Below are positions 18,753 through 27,979 of a stretch of DNA of 64,000 nucleotides, one piece after another. The DNA comes from Bog-375 sp049698695. Lineage in GTDB: Bacteria; Acidobacteriota; Terriglobia; Bryobacterales; Bryobacteraceae. Position 1 is the first letter of the stretch; each line of letters opens with the position of its first letter. The notes beneath the pieces were generated by a model. It saw nothing but the letters and a program-made list of their open reading frames with translations, was not told where the DNA came from and made no database searches. The DNA is taken from the NCBI GenBank assembly GCA_049698695.1, contig JBAVYH010000032.1, positions 1 through 64,000 of the forward strand, in the 5' to 3' direction. The translations under genes and the position numbers were made by a program.

Positions 18753-21700
18753 TTACTGCTTCGCTACCTCCAACTGGACGGGCCGCGCCACCGAGTTTAC
18801 CTCGGGATCGTAATATTCATACGCCCGCGAGGGGAAGGTCCGCGCGCGGATCGGATACTTGGCGCGCAAGCGAAACTTCAGCTTCACCGTATCGCCCGCG
18901 CCAATCGAGTTGAAATACAGGATTGCCTGGGTGGCCGTGAGGTTGAATTTCTCGAGGCAACCGCTCTTGCGGCCCGCGCTCTGTTCCTGGTACGTTTGCA
19001 AGTCTTCGGTCAGCAGGTCGAAGCCGGGCGGAATCCCCAGGTCCACCATCACCATGTTGGCGGACTTGGGCAGATTGTTTTTCACCGTCGTGGTCGCCGT
19101 CGCGATATCGTCCTGCGCCAGGCGGGTGCGATCGTAGCTCAGGTCGATCGAGAGCGCCTCGGCCGCTGGTTCCTCCGTCCACGGCAGGAAATAGCGCCCC
19201 ACCACCTGGTAGGCCAACCCGCCTTGGCCGTCGAACCGGATAGCCACCTCGTTGGCGGACGTGGTTTCCACGTTCTTGAATACGAACTGGTGCAGCAGAT
19301 CGTTGTTCTCCGGAGTCAGCGAGAGTTTCTCGACGGGCTTGCCATTCAGCGTGATCTCGACCGTGCCGCGCACATCGGCGGTTCCCTTTTCGGTAGCCAG
19401 CAGCAGCGCGCGCAGCGCCATGATGGTTGCCTGCGTGGTGCCCCAAGTGCCCGCGGCGGTCTTTTTCGAGGCGAGGTAAGCCAGCGCTTTCGCAGCCGTG
19501 GCCGAAGCTTGCCCCCATTTCAGCAAGGCCTGCACGGCCAGTCCGGTGGTCTCCACGGTCGCGCTTTCGCCGGCTCCGTACATGCCGGTTTCTTCCGCTG
19601 TCCACCAGGCTTGCTCGCCCTCCTCGGTGCGGGCGTCCAGCAGGTTTTCGATGGCGCGGCGGGTGAACTCGCGGTCCTTGCCATAATCGGCCGCGAAGTT
19701 GGCTAATACCGCCAGGGTGTAGGCGTCAGTCCGATCGCCCATGTGCTGCTCCACAAACTGGCGGGCCTTCTCTGTGGCCGGCCCATGATAGCCGGTGTTT
19801 TCGAGCGACCACGCGATGTAAGCGGTAATCCGCAGCGTGTCGCTGTTGTAGCGGTTGGTGGCGCCCTCATTGATGAAATTGCTATCGGGCCTCCAACTTC
19901 CGTCCGGCTGCTGCTGTCCTGCCAACCACTGCCCGGTGCGCTCAATCAGCTTCGGATCGACGTCGTGAACCTTGGCCATGTCGCCGAACTCCATCAGCCC
20001 ATAAGCCGTGAGGATTTTGTTGGCGGGCGCCTGGCCGAACCAGGAGAAACCGCCGCCGGGCACTTCGAAAGTGAGCAGGCGCTGGTAGCCGTTGGCGATG
20101 AAGCCCTCGGCCTTGGCGTGCACTTCGGGCGTGAGCTTGCCGGTGCGCTTCATGTAATCGAGCGCCAGCACGTTGGGATAGGTGGCAGAGGAAGTTTGTT
20201 CGAAGCAGCCAGACGGCATGCGCAAAATGGCGTCCATGCCTTCGATCACCTGGCTGAGCGGGCCGGGGTAGAGCCGCACCAGGATCGCGCTGGCATCGGC
20301 GATTGACGCTGCCGGGAAATGCAGCGTGTGCTGGACGGCCGAGTCCAGGCGGCCATTGAAAACCTGGCTCTGCTCGCGCCCATTGGGAATGACTTCGATT
20401 TCGCGCACCACGATATCGGCGCGGTTGGCGCCGGGCCCAGAGTGCGCCCCCATGCGCGCCGCGAGCGTCAGCTTGAACTTGCCGATGCGATTGGCTTGGA
20501 TGGTGAATTGCGACGCTCCGACGCGGCCGGCTTCCACCGCGAGGCTCTTTTCCGCAACGTCCTCGACCAGCGAAAACCAATCGTCCTTTTCGAGCTTCAG
20601 GCTGACGTTGCCGCGGCCGCCCGAATAGTTGTAAATCGCGACCGGAATCGAGACGCGGTCGCCTTCGGTGAGGGTGACCGGCAAATCGAGATCGGCGAAG
20701 AAATCCTGAAAGACCTTCACGCTGGAGGAGCCGCTGCCCAGCGCCCCGTGTACGGTGGAGGCGACCAAGGCCATTCGCCAGGTGGTGATGGAATCGGCCA
20801 GCGGAATCGAAATCGTCGCGCGGCCGTCGCGGTCGGTGATGATCTCGGGATTGATGTAGAGGGCCTCCGGAAAGTAAGAGCGCACGCGCGGCGCGGGTGT
20901 GGAGACGGCCGGCACAACAGTCCCAAGAGCCTCAGGATTGCCGCCAAACGCCTGCCCCAATTGATTGCCGTCCTTGTTCATGAATCGGCCCCGTTCGGGA
21001 ACTGCGGCCATCGGAGCTGCAAACGCGCGCACCCCGCCGGCTCCGCCAAAGCCCATGCCACCGCCCACGCCACCACCGTGGCCCGAACCGATACCACCGC
21101 CAAACCCGGGTTCCGCGGCGACGATCATCGTCTCCATCGTCGACGCAATGTTGAGAGTCGCCGCCAATTCCGCGCGATCGCGCTCGACGAGCGTGAATCT
21201 GCGCGAGCTCATAGTGAAGCCGGGAGCAGTGACCTGCACTTCATACCGGCCCGGCGGAACGCCGGCGAACTCGAATTGCCCAGCGCCGTCGGATCGCGAC
21301 GAGCGAGTCTTCCCGCTCGAGATGTCGCGAGCCACAACGGTTGCGTCCGGCACTGTCGCGCCCGTGACGTCCACCACCGATCCTTCGATTTGCGCAAGGC
21401 CGTTGAACGGCCCCCGATCATGTTCCATCCGCAGATCGATGACGCTGCCGGTGGGCTCGACGGGACCGATCACCTGCCGGCTGATCATCCGCAGATAGCC
21501 GATGAAATCGTCTCCCGTGTCGAATTGCTTATCCGGACCCGCGCCGCGCACGATACAGAATTCCCCCATGCGCTCGAAGTTGAAGTTGGTGCCCCAGGAG
21601 TCGCGCAGTTCGGGCGCGCCGCGTGCCTCCAGCCGGGCGGCAAGTTGGGTGAGGTCCGCCTCGGGATGCTGCGCATTGGCGCGGGTGAAGCTCTCCGCCA

Positions 21701-24062
21701 GCCGTCGCACCTGCGCGTGGAACTGCGTCCGGTAGCGGTCGGCATATTCCGCGTAGCGCGTCTGCGGTACAGTCCGCCCGAATTCCCGGTCGAAGCGGTT
21801 GGTATTCACCATCTCGGTTGCCGCGAAGAGCGCTCGCGCAGCCAGGTCTCTGCGGGCCACGCCCGCCGTCTCCACCACCTCCGGCATGCCGATGGAGTGA
21901 ATCTCGTACCGCGGCTTCATCACCTCCTGTTCGAGGTAGAAGAAGACCTTGGCGAAACCGGGCTGCTTTTCGGCCAGTGCGAACACGGCTTCATCCACCA
22001 CCTGCACCCCGAGGGCGGCCTGGACTCCTTCGCCGCGCTCATTGGTTACGCGGAATTGGATGCGGGCATCGTCGCCGGGCTTGTACACTGGCGCGTCCGC
22101 AGTGGTTTCGATTTTCAGCTCGCTGGCCGGCTGCACGAACACCAGCCGGTGGTCCGACACCGGGCGCGCGTCGCGGCCGAACAGGTAGGCGTCGAAGTCC
22201 ACCGTCCCGGCAAGTTCGGGCGTGGCGGTGAGGCTCAACTCGGCCTGGCCGTTCTTCATATCCAGATCGCGCGTCAGCACGGTCTGCCCGTCCTTCACCG
22301 CGTCCACATACACGGCGCCTTGCTGCCGCGTCGAAAACACGCGAAGCCCGATGCGATCGCCGGCGCGATACACGGCGCGCTCGGTGCGCAGCAGAATCTG
22401 CTCCGCGCCCTGGCGAAGCTGCAACGGCACGGAAGTCGAAGTGCTGTTGCCCTCGCGATCCTTGGCCTCGATCTCCAGCGTGCGCGGAGTGGACGCCGCC
22501 GCCAGCCGGACCAGCGCCACGCCGCCGTCATCGGTGCCGACGCTCTGTTCCGCATTTCCCGCGGCGCGCACGCGCAGCTCCGTCTTGGCCGGCTTGCCAT
22601 CGGCGTATGAGGTCAGCACGAAGACCTGATTCTCGATGCCAGGAATCAGCGTGCCGCCTTCCGGCACGGCGGTGAGCAGCAGCGGCGATTCGCTCACCGT
22701 AATCGGCTCCCCGCGCGTCTCGGAGTGGCCGGCCGAATCCTTCACCGTAGCCTCCACCAGCACGTGCGCGGCGCCCTGGTTGAGCGGCCGCCCGGCAAAG
22801 TAGCGCGGCAACGCCAGGTCGAAACGATACGCCCCTTCGCCATCGGTCTTCCCCAGCACCGACCCCACCTCGAACACAGCCACATCCATCGCGGACGCCT
22901 TCGCCGTGACTTCGCCATCATCCACGGCCTTGCCGAAGAAGTAATTGGCGCGAACCGTGCCGGTGACGTGATCTCCCGGCCGGTAGCCGTGCTTTGCCTT
23001 TTCGTCCTTCCCCGCGAAATCCACGGCAACTTTGAATTTGGGCAGTACGTAGCGTTCGACGTCGAGCGCGATTTCGGCGGTGTTGCGCGCGCCGGCCCCG
23101 GCTTCAGCCCCATCCATCAACGCTCGCAGATGATATGTGCCCAGGTTGACCTCGTCAGCCAGCCCGAATTCCGCCGACGCGACGCCAAACTCATCGGTGC
23201 GGACCGCCTTTTTGAAGACCTTATTGCCGCGCGAATCTTCCACTTCGAAGGTCAGGTTGCGCTCGGCCGCCGCCTGATGATTGGCGCGGTCCAAAGTCAG
23301 AGCACGCACATGGATGGTCTGGCCCGGTTGATAGATCGGTTTCTCGGTAGTTAGTAAGATCGAAACCTTGTCTTCCAGCCGCACGGGTTGCGTGAAGTCG
23401 GTCGAGCCGATGGGCGTATCCACCACATACCGCAGCGAGTAGCTGCCCGTCACGCCGGCTGGAAACCGGAACTGCGCTTCGGTGGTGCCACGCCGGTTGA
23501 GCGGCCCCGCGAAGACCACCTCGTCCGCCGCGCCCGGCCGCACCAACTCAATCCGCACTGAGCTCGCGCCCGCAATGGGCCCATTCTTCGAATCGGTGGC
23601 GACCACCCGCACCGCCGCCGCTCCGCCGCTCAGATAGGATTGCTGGGCCATCACGTGGACCACCGGCGTTCGCAAAATCTGCGAGATGGAATCCGCGCCC
23701 TCGATGGCCGCCTCGGCGTCGCCCGAATAGCGGAAACGGTAGCGCACGCGATGCCACACCAAGTCTTCGGTGGCGAGTTTCTTATTGAGTTTGACATCCA
23801 CCTGCCACGATCCCTTGCCGTCAGCGACGGAGACCTGCCGCTCTGTCCGTCCCACTATCCCGTCCTCGGGATTCAGGACTTCGATGGTGAGAATTCCAGC
23901 ACCGGCGCGCGGCGCCGTGTAGGGTATCTCGACGTGCAGCGTGCCTTGCGAGTAAATAGCTGCCGGCGTGTCGCTATCTGCAGCGTGCACGCGGTAGGCG
24001 GTTCCGATAATTGCCACTGAAGCTAGAACCAGTAACGTGGCGGTGACATATTGAGCTTTCAT
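18753..24062 (-). CDS. Alpha-2-macroglobulin family protein with inserted carboxypeptidase-regulatory-like domain
   Basis: The 1769-residue exported protein has a signal peptide (MKAQYVTATLLVLASVAIIG) and serial MG/bait-region domains (for example KPIYQPGQTIHVRAL and AVYRAGDRIGLRVF). The central A2M domain reads YFPEALYINPEIITDRDG and then TTWRMALVAS. The thioester motif is GCFEQ with the cysteine at residue 1286, inside the alpha/alpha toroid. Such proteins trap proteases covalently. Unusually, residues about 890-985 form a CarboxypepD_reg-like beta sandwich (IEGSVVDVTGATVPDATVVA), followed by a glycine-rich stretch to about 1007. The ATG at 24062 has GGAGG 5 bp upstream. No penicillin-binding partner (PbpC type) lies beside it. 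Confidence 0.9.
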   Translation of the reverse strand: MKAQYVTATLLVLASVAIIGTAYRVHAADSDTPAAIYSQGTLHVEIPYTAPRAGAGILTIEVLNPEDGIVGRTERQVSVADGKGSWQVDVKLNKKLATEDLVWHRVRYRFRYSGDAEAAIEGADSISQILRTPVVHVMAQQSYLSGGAAAVRVVATDSKNGPIAGASSVRIELVRPGAADEVVFAGPLNRRGTTEAQFRFPAGVTGSYSLRYVVDTPIGSTDFTQPVRLEDKVSILLTTEKPIYQPGQTIHVRALTLDRANHQAAAERNLTFEVEDSRGNKVFKKAVRTDEFGVASAEFGLADEVNLGTYHLRALMDGAEAGAGARNTAEIALDVERYVLPKFKVAVDFAGKDEKAKHGYRPGDHVTGTVRANYFFGKAVDDGEVTAKASAMDVAVFEVGSVLGKTDGEGAYRFDLALPRYFAGRPLNQGAAHVLVEATVKDSAGHSETRGEPITVSESPLLLTAVPEGGTLIPGIENQVFVLTSYADGKPAKTELRVRAAGNAEQSVGTDDGGVALVRLAAASTPRTLEIEAKDREGNSTSTSVPLQLRQGAEQILLRTERAVYRAGDRIGLRVFSTRQQGAVYVDAVKDGQTVLTRDLDMKNGQAELSLTATPELAGTVDFDAYLFGRDARPVSDHRLVFVQPASELKIETTADAPVYKPGDDARIQFRVTNERGEGVQAALGVQVVDEAVFALAEKQPGFAKVFFYLEQEVMKPRYEIHSIGMPEVVETAGVARRDLAARALFAATEMVNTNRFDREFGRTVPQTRYAEYADRYRTQFHAQVRRLAESFTRANAQHPEADLTQLAARLEARGAPELRDSWGTNFNFERMGEFCIVRGAGPDKQFDTGDDFIGYLRMISRQVIGPVEPTGSVIDLRMEHDRGPFNGLAQIEGSVVDVTGATVPDATVVARDISSGKTRSSRSDGAGQFEFAGVPPGRYEVQVTAPGFTMSSRRFTLVERDRAELAATLNIASTMETMIVAAEPGFGGGIGSGHGGGVGGGMGFGGAGGVRAFAAPMAAVPERGRFMNKDGNQLGQAFGGNPEALGTVVPAVSTPAPRVRSYFPEALYINPEIITDRDGRATISIPLADSITTWRMALVASTVHGALGSGSSSVKVFQDFFADLDLPVTLTEGDRVSIPVAIYNYSGGRGNVSLKLEKDDWFSLVEDVAEKSLAVEAGRVGASQFTIQANRIGKFKLTLAARMGAHSGPGANRADIVVREIEVIPNGREQSQVFNGRLDSAVQHTLHFPAASIADASAILVRLYPGPLSQVIEGMDAILRMPSGCFEQTSSATYPNVLALDYMKRTGKLTPEVHAKAEGFIANGYQRLLTFEVPGGGFSWFGQAPANKILTAYGLMEFGDMAKVHDVDPKLIERTGQWLAGQQQPDGSWRPDSNFINEGATNRYNSDTLRITAYIAWSLENTGYHGPATEKARQFVEQHMGDRTDAYTLAVLANFAADYGKDREFTRRAIENLLDARTEEGEQAWWTAEETGMYGAGESATVETTGLAVQALLKWGQASATAAKALAYLASKKTAAGTWGTTQATIMALRALLLATEKGTADVRGTVEITLNGKPVEKLSLTPENNDLLHQFVFKNVETTSANEVAIRFDGQGGLAYQVVGRYFLPWTEEPAAEALSIDLSYDRTRLAQDDIATATTTVKNNLPKSANMVMVDLGIPPGFDLLTEDLQTYQEQSAGRKSGCLEKFNLTATQAILYFNSIGAGDTVKLKFRLRAKYPIRARTFPSRAYEYYDPEVNSVARPVQLEVAKQ

Positions 24063-24283
24063 CGTGCCTCCATAACTCCAGAGCCAGACGCTGGCACATT
24101 AGACTCCGGCGATGAACCAATAGTTACTGGCGCATTCCGTTGCCGCGGCGACTCACTGTGAAATGCCGCCACAGCGCCAATCCTTTCAGTGGAGGGGGAA
24201 AGCTTCGGGGAAAGCCGCGCCGGGCATGTTCAGCGCTGGCGGCTGAGGCGAGGGTAGGTTAGCAGATTGGTGAAAGGACGCGC

Positions 24284-25459
24284 TTAGTAACCCTGGTGCT
24301 TGGCGATGATCTCTTTCATGATTTCGCTGGTGCCGCCGCCGATGGTGTAGAGCCGCATATCGCGCCAGATGCGGCCGATGGGGTACTCCGTGGTGTAGCC
24401 GAAGCCGCCGAAGACCTGCATGCAGTCGTAGGTTACTTTCTGCGCCAAATCGCACACCACCAGCTTCGCCATCGCCACGGCGTTTTCCGGCTTCTCGTTG
24501 CGGTTCAGCAGATCGAGCGCCCGATAGGTCAGCCAGCGCGCGGCTTCGATATTCGCGACGTGCTCGGCGAAGCGATGTTTCCAGACCTGTTTTTCAATCA
24601 GCGGAACGCCGAACGCCTTGCGCTCGCGTGCGTAATCGACCGCCAGCTCGACGGCCCGGTCCATGAAGGCCAGCACCAGCAGCGTCAGCGCCAGGCGCTC
24701 ACCCTGGAAGTTGCGCACCACGTAATAGAAGCCGTGGTTGCGCTCGCCAAGGACGTACCGCGCCGGGATACGGCATTCGTCGAAGAACAGGTGCGCCGTG
24801 TCGGACGCCACGTGGCCCACTTTGCTGACGCGGCGGCCCACGCTGAACCCCTTGACGTCGGTCGGAAACAGCACCACGGAAATGCCTTTGTGCGGGTTCT
24901 CGGCGGTGCGCACGGCGAGCACGATAAAGTCGGCGATGGCGCCGTTGGTGATCCAGAGCTTCTGCCCGTTGACAATCAGGTCGCCGCCGGATTCGCGCGC
25001 GCTGCACTGGATTCCGGCCACGTCGGAGCCGCAGCCGGGTTCGCTGATGCCCAGCGCGGCGATGCGATCCGCCGAGATGGCCGGAGCCAGGAATTCCCGT
25101 TTCTGTTCGCGCGTGCCGAGATGTTCGATCATCGGGATGGTGAGATCGGCCTGCACCATGAAGCCGATGTTGAGGCTGGGGAAGTCGGTGTAGCGCAGCG
25201 CATCGTAGGCGGCCGCGCTGGCCCACCAGTCCATGCCGGCTCCGCCCCACTCGGGATCGCTGCGGATGCCGAACAGCCCCAACGCCCCGGCCCGGCGAAA
25301 CAGCTCCTTGGGGTACTGATGGTCCTCCTCCCACTGTTGCGAGTGGGGCGCGATCTCGCGCTGACAAAATGCCTTAACGGAGGCGCGGAACAGCTGGTGC
25401 TCCTCATTGAAATACGGAAATATCGCGCGCTTTGCCCGCGCGGCTTTGCTGCCATTCAT
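24284..25459 (-). CDS. Acyl-CoA dehydrogenase (AtuD/isovaleryl-CoA dehydrogenase-like)
   Basis: The 391-residue flavoprotein shows the family signatures: ALGISEPGCGSDVAGIQ (FAD/substrate loop), KLWITNGAIADF, ERKAFGVPLIEKQ and QVFGGFGYTTEYPIGRIWRD near the end. At the position of the MCAD catalytic Glu (YEGT) it has IGGGTSEIM. The base must therefore come from another helix, as in isovaleryl- and long-chain acyl-CoA dehydrogenases, which favours a branched substrate. The ATG at 25459 follows a strong GAGGAGG ribosome binding site, so the longer frame to 25534 is not used. It is the most downstream gene of the carboxylase/AtuA cluster and probably oxidises a branched acyl-CoA to its enoyl form. 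Confidence 0.88.
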   Translation of the reverse strand: MNGSKAARAKRAIFPYFNEEHQLFRASVKAFCQREIAPHSQQWEEDHQYPKELFRRAGALGLFGIRSDPEWGGAGMDWWASAAAYDALRYTDFPSLNIGFMVQADLTIPMIEHLGTREQKREFLAPAISADRIAALGISEPGCGSDVAGIQCSARESGGDLIVNGQKLWITNGAIADFIVLAVRTAENPHKGISVVLFPTDVKGFSVGRRVSKVGHVASDTAHLFFDECRIPARYVLGERNHGFYYVVRNFQGERLALTLLVLAFMDRAVELAVDYARERKAFGVPLIEKQVWKHRFAEHVANIEAARWLTYRALDLLNRNEKPENAVAMAKLVVCDLAQKVTYDCMQVFGGFGYTTEYPIGRIWRDMRLYTIGGGTSEIMKEIIAKHQGY

Positions 25460-25558
25460 GAACCCCTCCTCGTCGAGTGCCTGTCGACATCCCCGCGACA
25501 GTAGCGGGCGCCGGTCAGGATCGCCGGCGCGCACGAGTGCCTGCGCTACCTTTGCCCC

Positions 25559-26335
25559 TCAGATAATGTGATGATGCGACGGCCAGACGGGTGCGCGTTT
25601 TTGCCGGAATGCTTCCACTCCCTCGCGAAAATCCGCTGTGCGCTGTGCCTCCAGGCGCCGCTCGGCCGCCAGCCGGTGAATCTGATCGAGAGGCAGGCCC
25701 TCGGTGTCGCGGAGGAAACTTAGCCCGGCGGCCACCGCCTGGCTGCTGCCTTGCGCGAGCTGGCCGGCCAGTTCCATCGCGCGCGCCGCCAAACCCTCGT
25801 CAGGCACGACCTCATCCGCGATGCCGAGCGTTGCCGCCTCAGCGGCGCCGATGATGCGGCCGGTGATCGCCAGTTCCGCCGCTTTGCGCCTGCCGACCGC
25901 CGCGGCCACCACCGGGAAAATCACGTAGGGCCAGAGCCCGATGCGGGTCTCAGTGAGCCCGAACCGCGCGCTCGCGGCGGCAAGTACGATGTGAGCGTTC
26001 AATGCCAGGCCGGTGCCGCCGCCGAGGGCCGGACCTTGAACGGCCGCCACCATCGGCTTGGTCAGGTCGCGGCCGAACGAGAACAGGCCCACGTGAAGCG
26101 GCGCCAGCGAACCGGGATCGAGCGCCGCCGGCTCTTTGAGGTCCATGCCGGCGCAGAATGCGGAGCCCACGGCATCCAGCAAAATGGCGCCAACCGTCGC
26201 ATCGGCGTTAGCTTCCCCAATGGCGCTGAGAAGGCCGGCGCAGAGCACCAAATCGAGCGCATTGCGCGCCTCCGGGCGGCGAAGCGTGATGCGCGCCACA
26301 CGCCCCTCGCGCCGCACAATCAGTCTTTCACTCAT
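25559..26335 (-). CDS. Enoyl-CoA hydratase/isomerase family protein
   Basis: The 258-residue crotonase-fold protein reads RVARITLRRPEARNALD at the N-terminus, AFCAGMDLKEP as the oxyanion-hole loop, and GPALGGGTGLALNAHIVLAAASARFG as the second signature. The usual acidic residue after the second signature is displaced, so the exact reaction (hydration or isomerisation) is open. The start at 26335 overlaps the stop of the upstream gene by 8 bp, placing it firmly in the operon. By position it is equivalent to AtuE (isohexenylglutaconyl-CoA hydratase) of the acyclic terpene pathway. Confidence 0.85.
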   Translation of the reverse strand: MSERLIVRREGRVARITLRRPEARNALDLVLCAGLLSAIGEANADATVGAILLDAVGSAFCAGMDLKEPAALDPGSLAPLHVGLFSFGRDLTKPMVAAVQGPALGGGTGLALNAHIVLAAASARFGLTETRIGLWPYVIFPVVAAAVGRRKAAELAITGRIIGAAEAATLGIADEVVPDEGLAARAMELAGQLAQGSSQAVAAGLSFLRDTEGLPLDQIHRLAAERRLEAQRTADFREGVEAFRQKRAPVWPSHHHII

Positions 26336-26645
26336 CGATTTCGATCTCCATCCGCAGCAGCGCCGCGCCGAAGGTTTTCCCCTGTGAATCGATGCGCAGC
26401 GAAACCGTGCCCCCACCGCCCAGCGCGCCGTGCAACAGGAAGTTGAGCGCGCCGAGGTTCGGCGCTTCGAAGCGCTCGACGGGCCCGGCGATGCGGTCAC
26501 GGAAAAACTCGAACACCCGAGACGCGGTCACTTTGCGCAGCAGCGCCGGGTAGTCTGCGGCGCGCCAGGCGATCACGCCGATATTGACCAGGTCGCCTTT
26601 GTCGCCGGAGCGCGTGTGGGCCAGGCTCGAGAGCGGCACCTTCAT
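26328..26645 (-). CDS. AtuA-type C-terminal domain protein, stand-alone
   Basis: The 105-residue protein starts MKVPLSSLAHTRSGDKGDLV and continues NIGVIAWRAADY. The ARSGDKG-like motif marks the small C-terminal domain of AtuA/DUF1446 proteins, which in many organisms is fused to the larger domain. Here it is encoded separately, overlapping the AtuA gene by 4 bp (26642-26645) and the hydratase gene by 8 bp. Its biochemical role is unknown. The coupled translation suggests it forms a complex with the AtuA protein. Confidence 0.82.
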   Translation of the reverse strand: MKVPLSSLAHTRSGDKGDLVNIGVIAWRAADYPALLRKVTASRVFEFFRDRIAGPVERFEAPNLGALNFLLHGALGGGGTVSLRIDSQGKTFGAALLRMEIEIDE

Positions 26646-27979
26646 TCGAAAACCTCCACGCTGGGCCGGATCTCTTCGCGCGGAATCAGCGCGCCCCAGT
26701 GCCCGATCACTTCGCGCACCTTCGGGCGCCCTTCGCCGCCATAGCCGGTGGCGCCGGGCGGGCCGCTAAGCACCAGTGGCGCCATTTCCCTGGTAAAGCG
26801 ATCCACCGCGCTGCGGTCCGGTCCGCGGACGCCGATCCGCAACTGCACCTCCGGGACGGCGGACACCGGCGGCGCGGCGCCGCCGTGGCACGCGTTCCAG
26901 CCAAGGTATTCGGTGTAGATCTCGTCGAAGCTCAAGCCGAGCTTTTCCAACCGGCGCCGCACGATGCGATCGGCCGCCTGGGCCTTGGTGATGGCGTCCG
27001 GCGCGGTGTAGACGATGCTCCCGGTGGCCTTCCAGCCCGCGGCATAATTGATGCTCAGCTTCAGGCACGGAGGCCGTTCGCGGCCCCTGGCACCGGTGAT
27101 GCGGACGCGGTCGGGTCCCGCATCCGCGACATGCAGACCGGTGAAATCGGCGATCACGTCCGGCGTGAGATAACTGCGCGGATCGCCGATCTCGTACAGC
27201 AATTGCTCCTTGACGATATCCGGCGTCACGCGCCCGCCGGTGCCCGTGTGTTTGGTGATGACGAAAGTGCCGTCTGCGCTCATCTCGGCGATGGGATAGC
27301 CGATCTCGTCCAAATCGGGAATGTGCCGCCAGTCCACCTGCGAATTGCCGCCGGTGGTTTGCGCGCCGCATTCGACGATATGGCCCGCGGTGGCGCCGGC
27401 CGCCAGCAGATCCCAGGCGTCCGCTGCCCAACCGAAAGCGTGAATCGCAGGCCCCAGCACCAGCGCGGAATCCGCGCACCGCCCGGAGATCACCACGTCC
27501 GCGCCCGTTGCCAAAGCTTGTGCGAGCGGGAATGCTCCCAGGTAGGCGTTCGCGCTGAGAATCTGGTCCCGGATTTTTTCGATGGGTTCGCCCGTGTCGA
27601 GATTGTTCAATTGGTGGCCCTTTGCCAGAAACTCATCGATTCGCGCCGTCACCGCGTCGCCTTCGACGATGGCGACCTTCAGTCCGGGCGCGCGGCGGAG
27701 CACGTCGCGGGCGCACGCGCGGGGATTCAATCCGCCGGCGTTGGTGACCACGCGGATGCGCTTCTGCTTCAGCCCCGGCGCGAGACGCTCCATCAGCGGG
27801 GGAAAATCGGTTGCGTAACCGAGCTCGGGATTCCGTTGCCGCTGTTTTTCGAGCACGGCCATGGTGACTTCGGCCAGGTAGTCGAGGGTCAGGTAATCGA
27901 TCGGGCCTTGCTCCACCAGCCGCGCCGGCGCCTCCAGCCAGTCGCCCCAGAAACCCTGCCCATTGGCGACGCGGATCAT
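26642..27979 (-). CDS. Acyclic terpene utilisation AtuA-family protein (DUF1446)
   Basis: The 445-residue protein begins MIRVANGQGFWGDWLEAPAR and contains GPIDYLTLDYLAEVTMAVL, VTNAGGLNPRACARDV and VISGRCADSALVLGPAIHAFGW, the typical AtuA pattern. AtuA is required for growth on citronellol or geraniol in Pseudomonas, but its reaction is not established. The start ATG overlaps the stop of the carboxylase subunit by 4 bp (27976-27979). The frame is open far upstream, but that part is the antisense of the carboxylase gene. The family C-terminal domain is absent here and supplied by the next gene. Confidence 0.85.
   Translation of the reverse strand: MIRVANGQGFWGDWLEAPARLVEQGPIDYLTLDYLAEVTMAVLEKQRQRNPELGYATDFPPLMERLAPGLKQKRIRVVTNAGGLNPRACARDVLRRAPGLKVAIVEGDAVTARIDEFLAKGHQLNNLDTGEPIEKIRDQILSANAYLGAFPLAQALATGADVVISGRCADSALVLGPAIHAFGWAADAWDLLAAGATAGHIVECGAQTTGGNSQVDWRHIPDLDEIGYPIAEMSADGTFVITKHTGTGGRVTPDIVKEQLLYEIGDPRSYLTPDVIADFTGLHVADAGPDRVRITGARGRERPPCLKLSINYAAGWKATGSIVYTAPDAITKAQAADRIVRRRLEKLGLSFDEIYTEYLGWNACHGGAAPPVSAVPEVQLRIGVRGPDRSAVDRFTREMAPLVLSGPPGATGYGGEGRPKVREVIGHWGALIPREEIRPSVEVFE

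Noticed and set aside
20319..22610. Plus-strand open frame of 763 codons opposite the macroglobulin gene
   Set aside because: Low-complexity Arg/His/Ala sequence; the macroglobulin frame carries all the recognisable domains.
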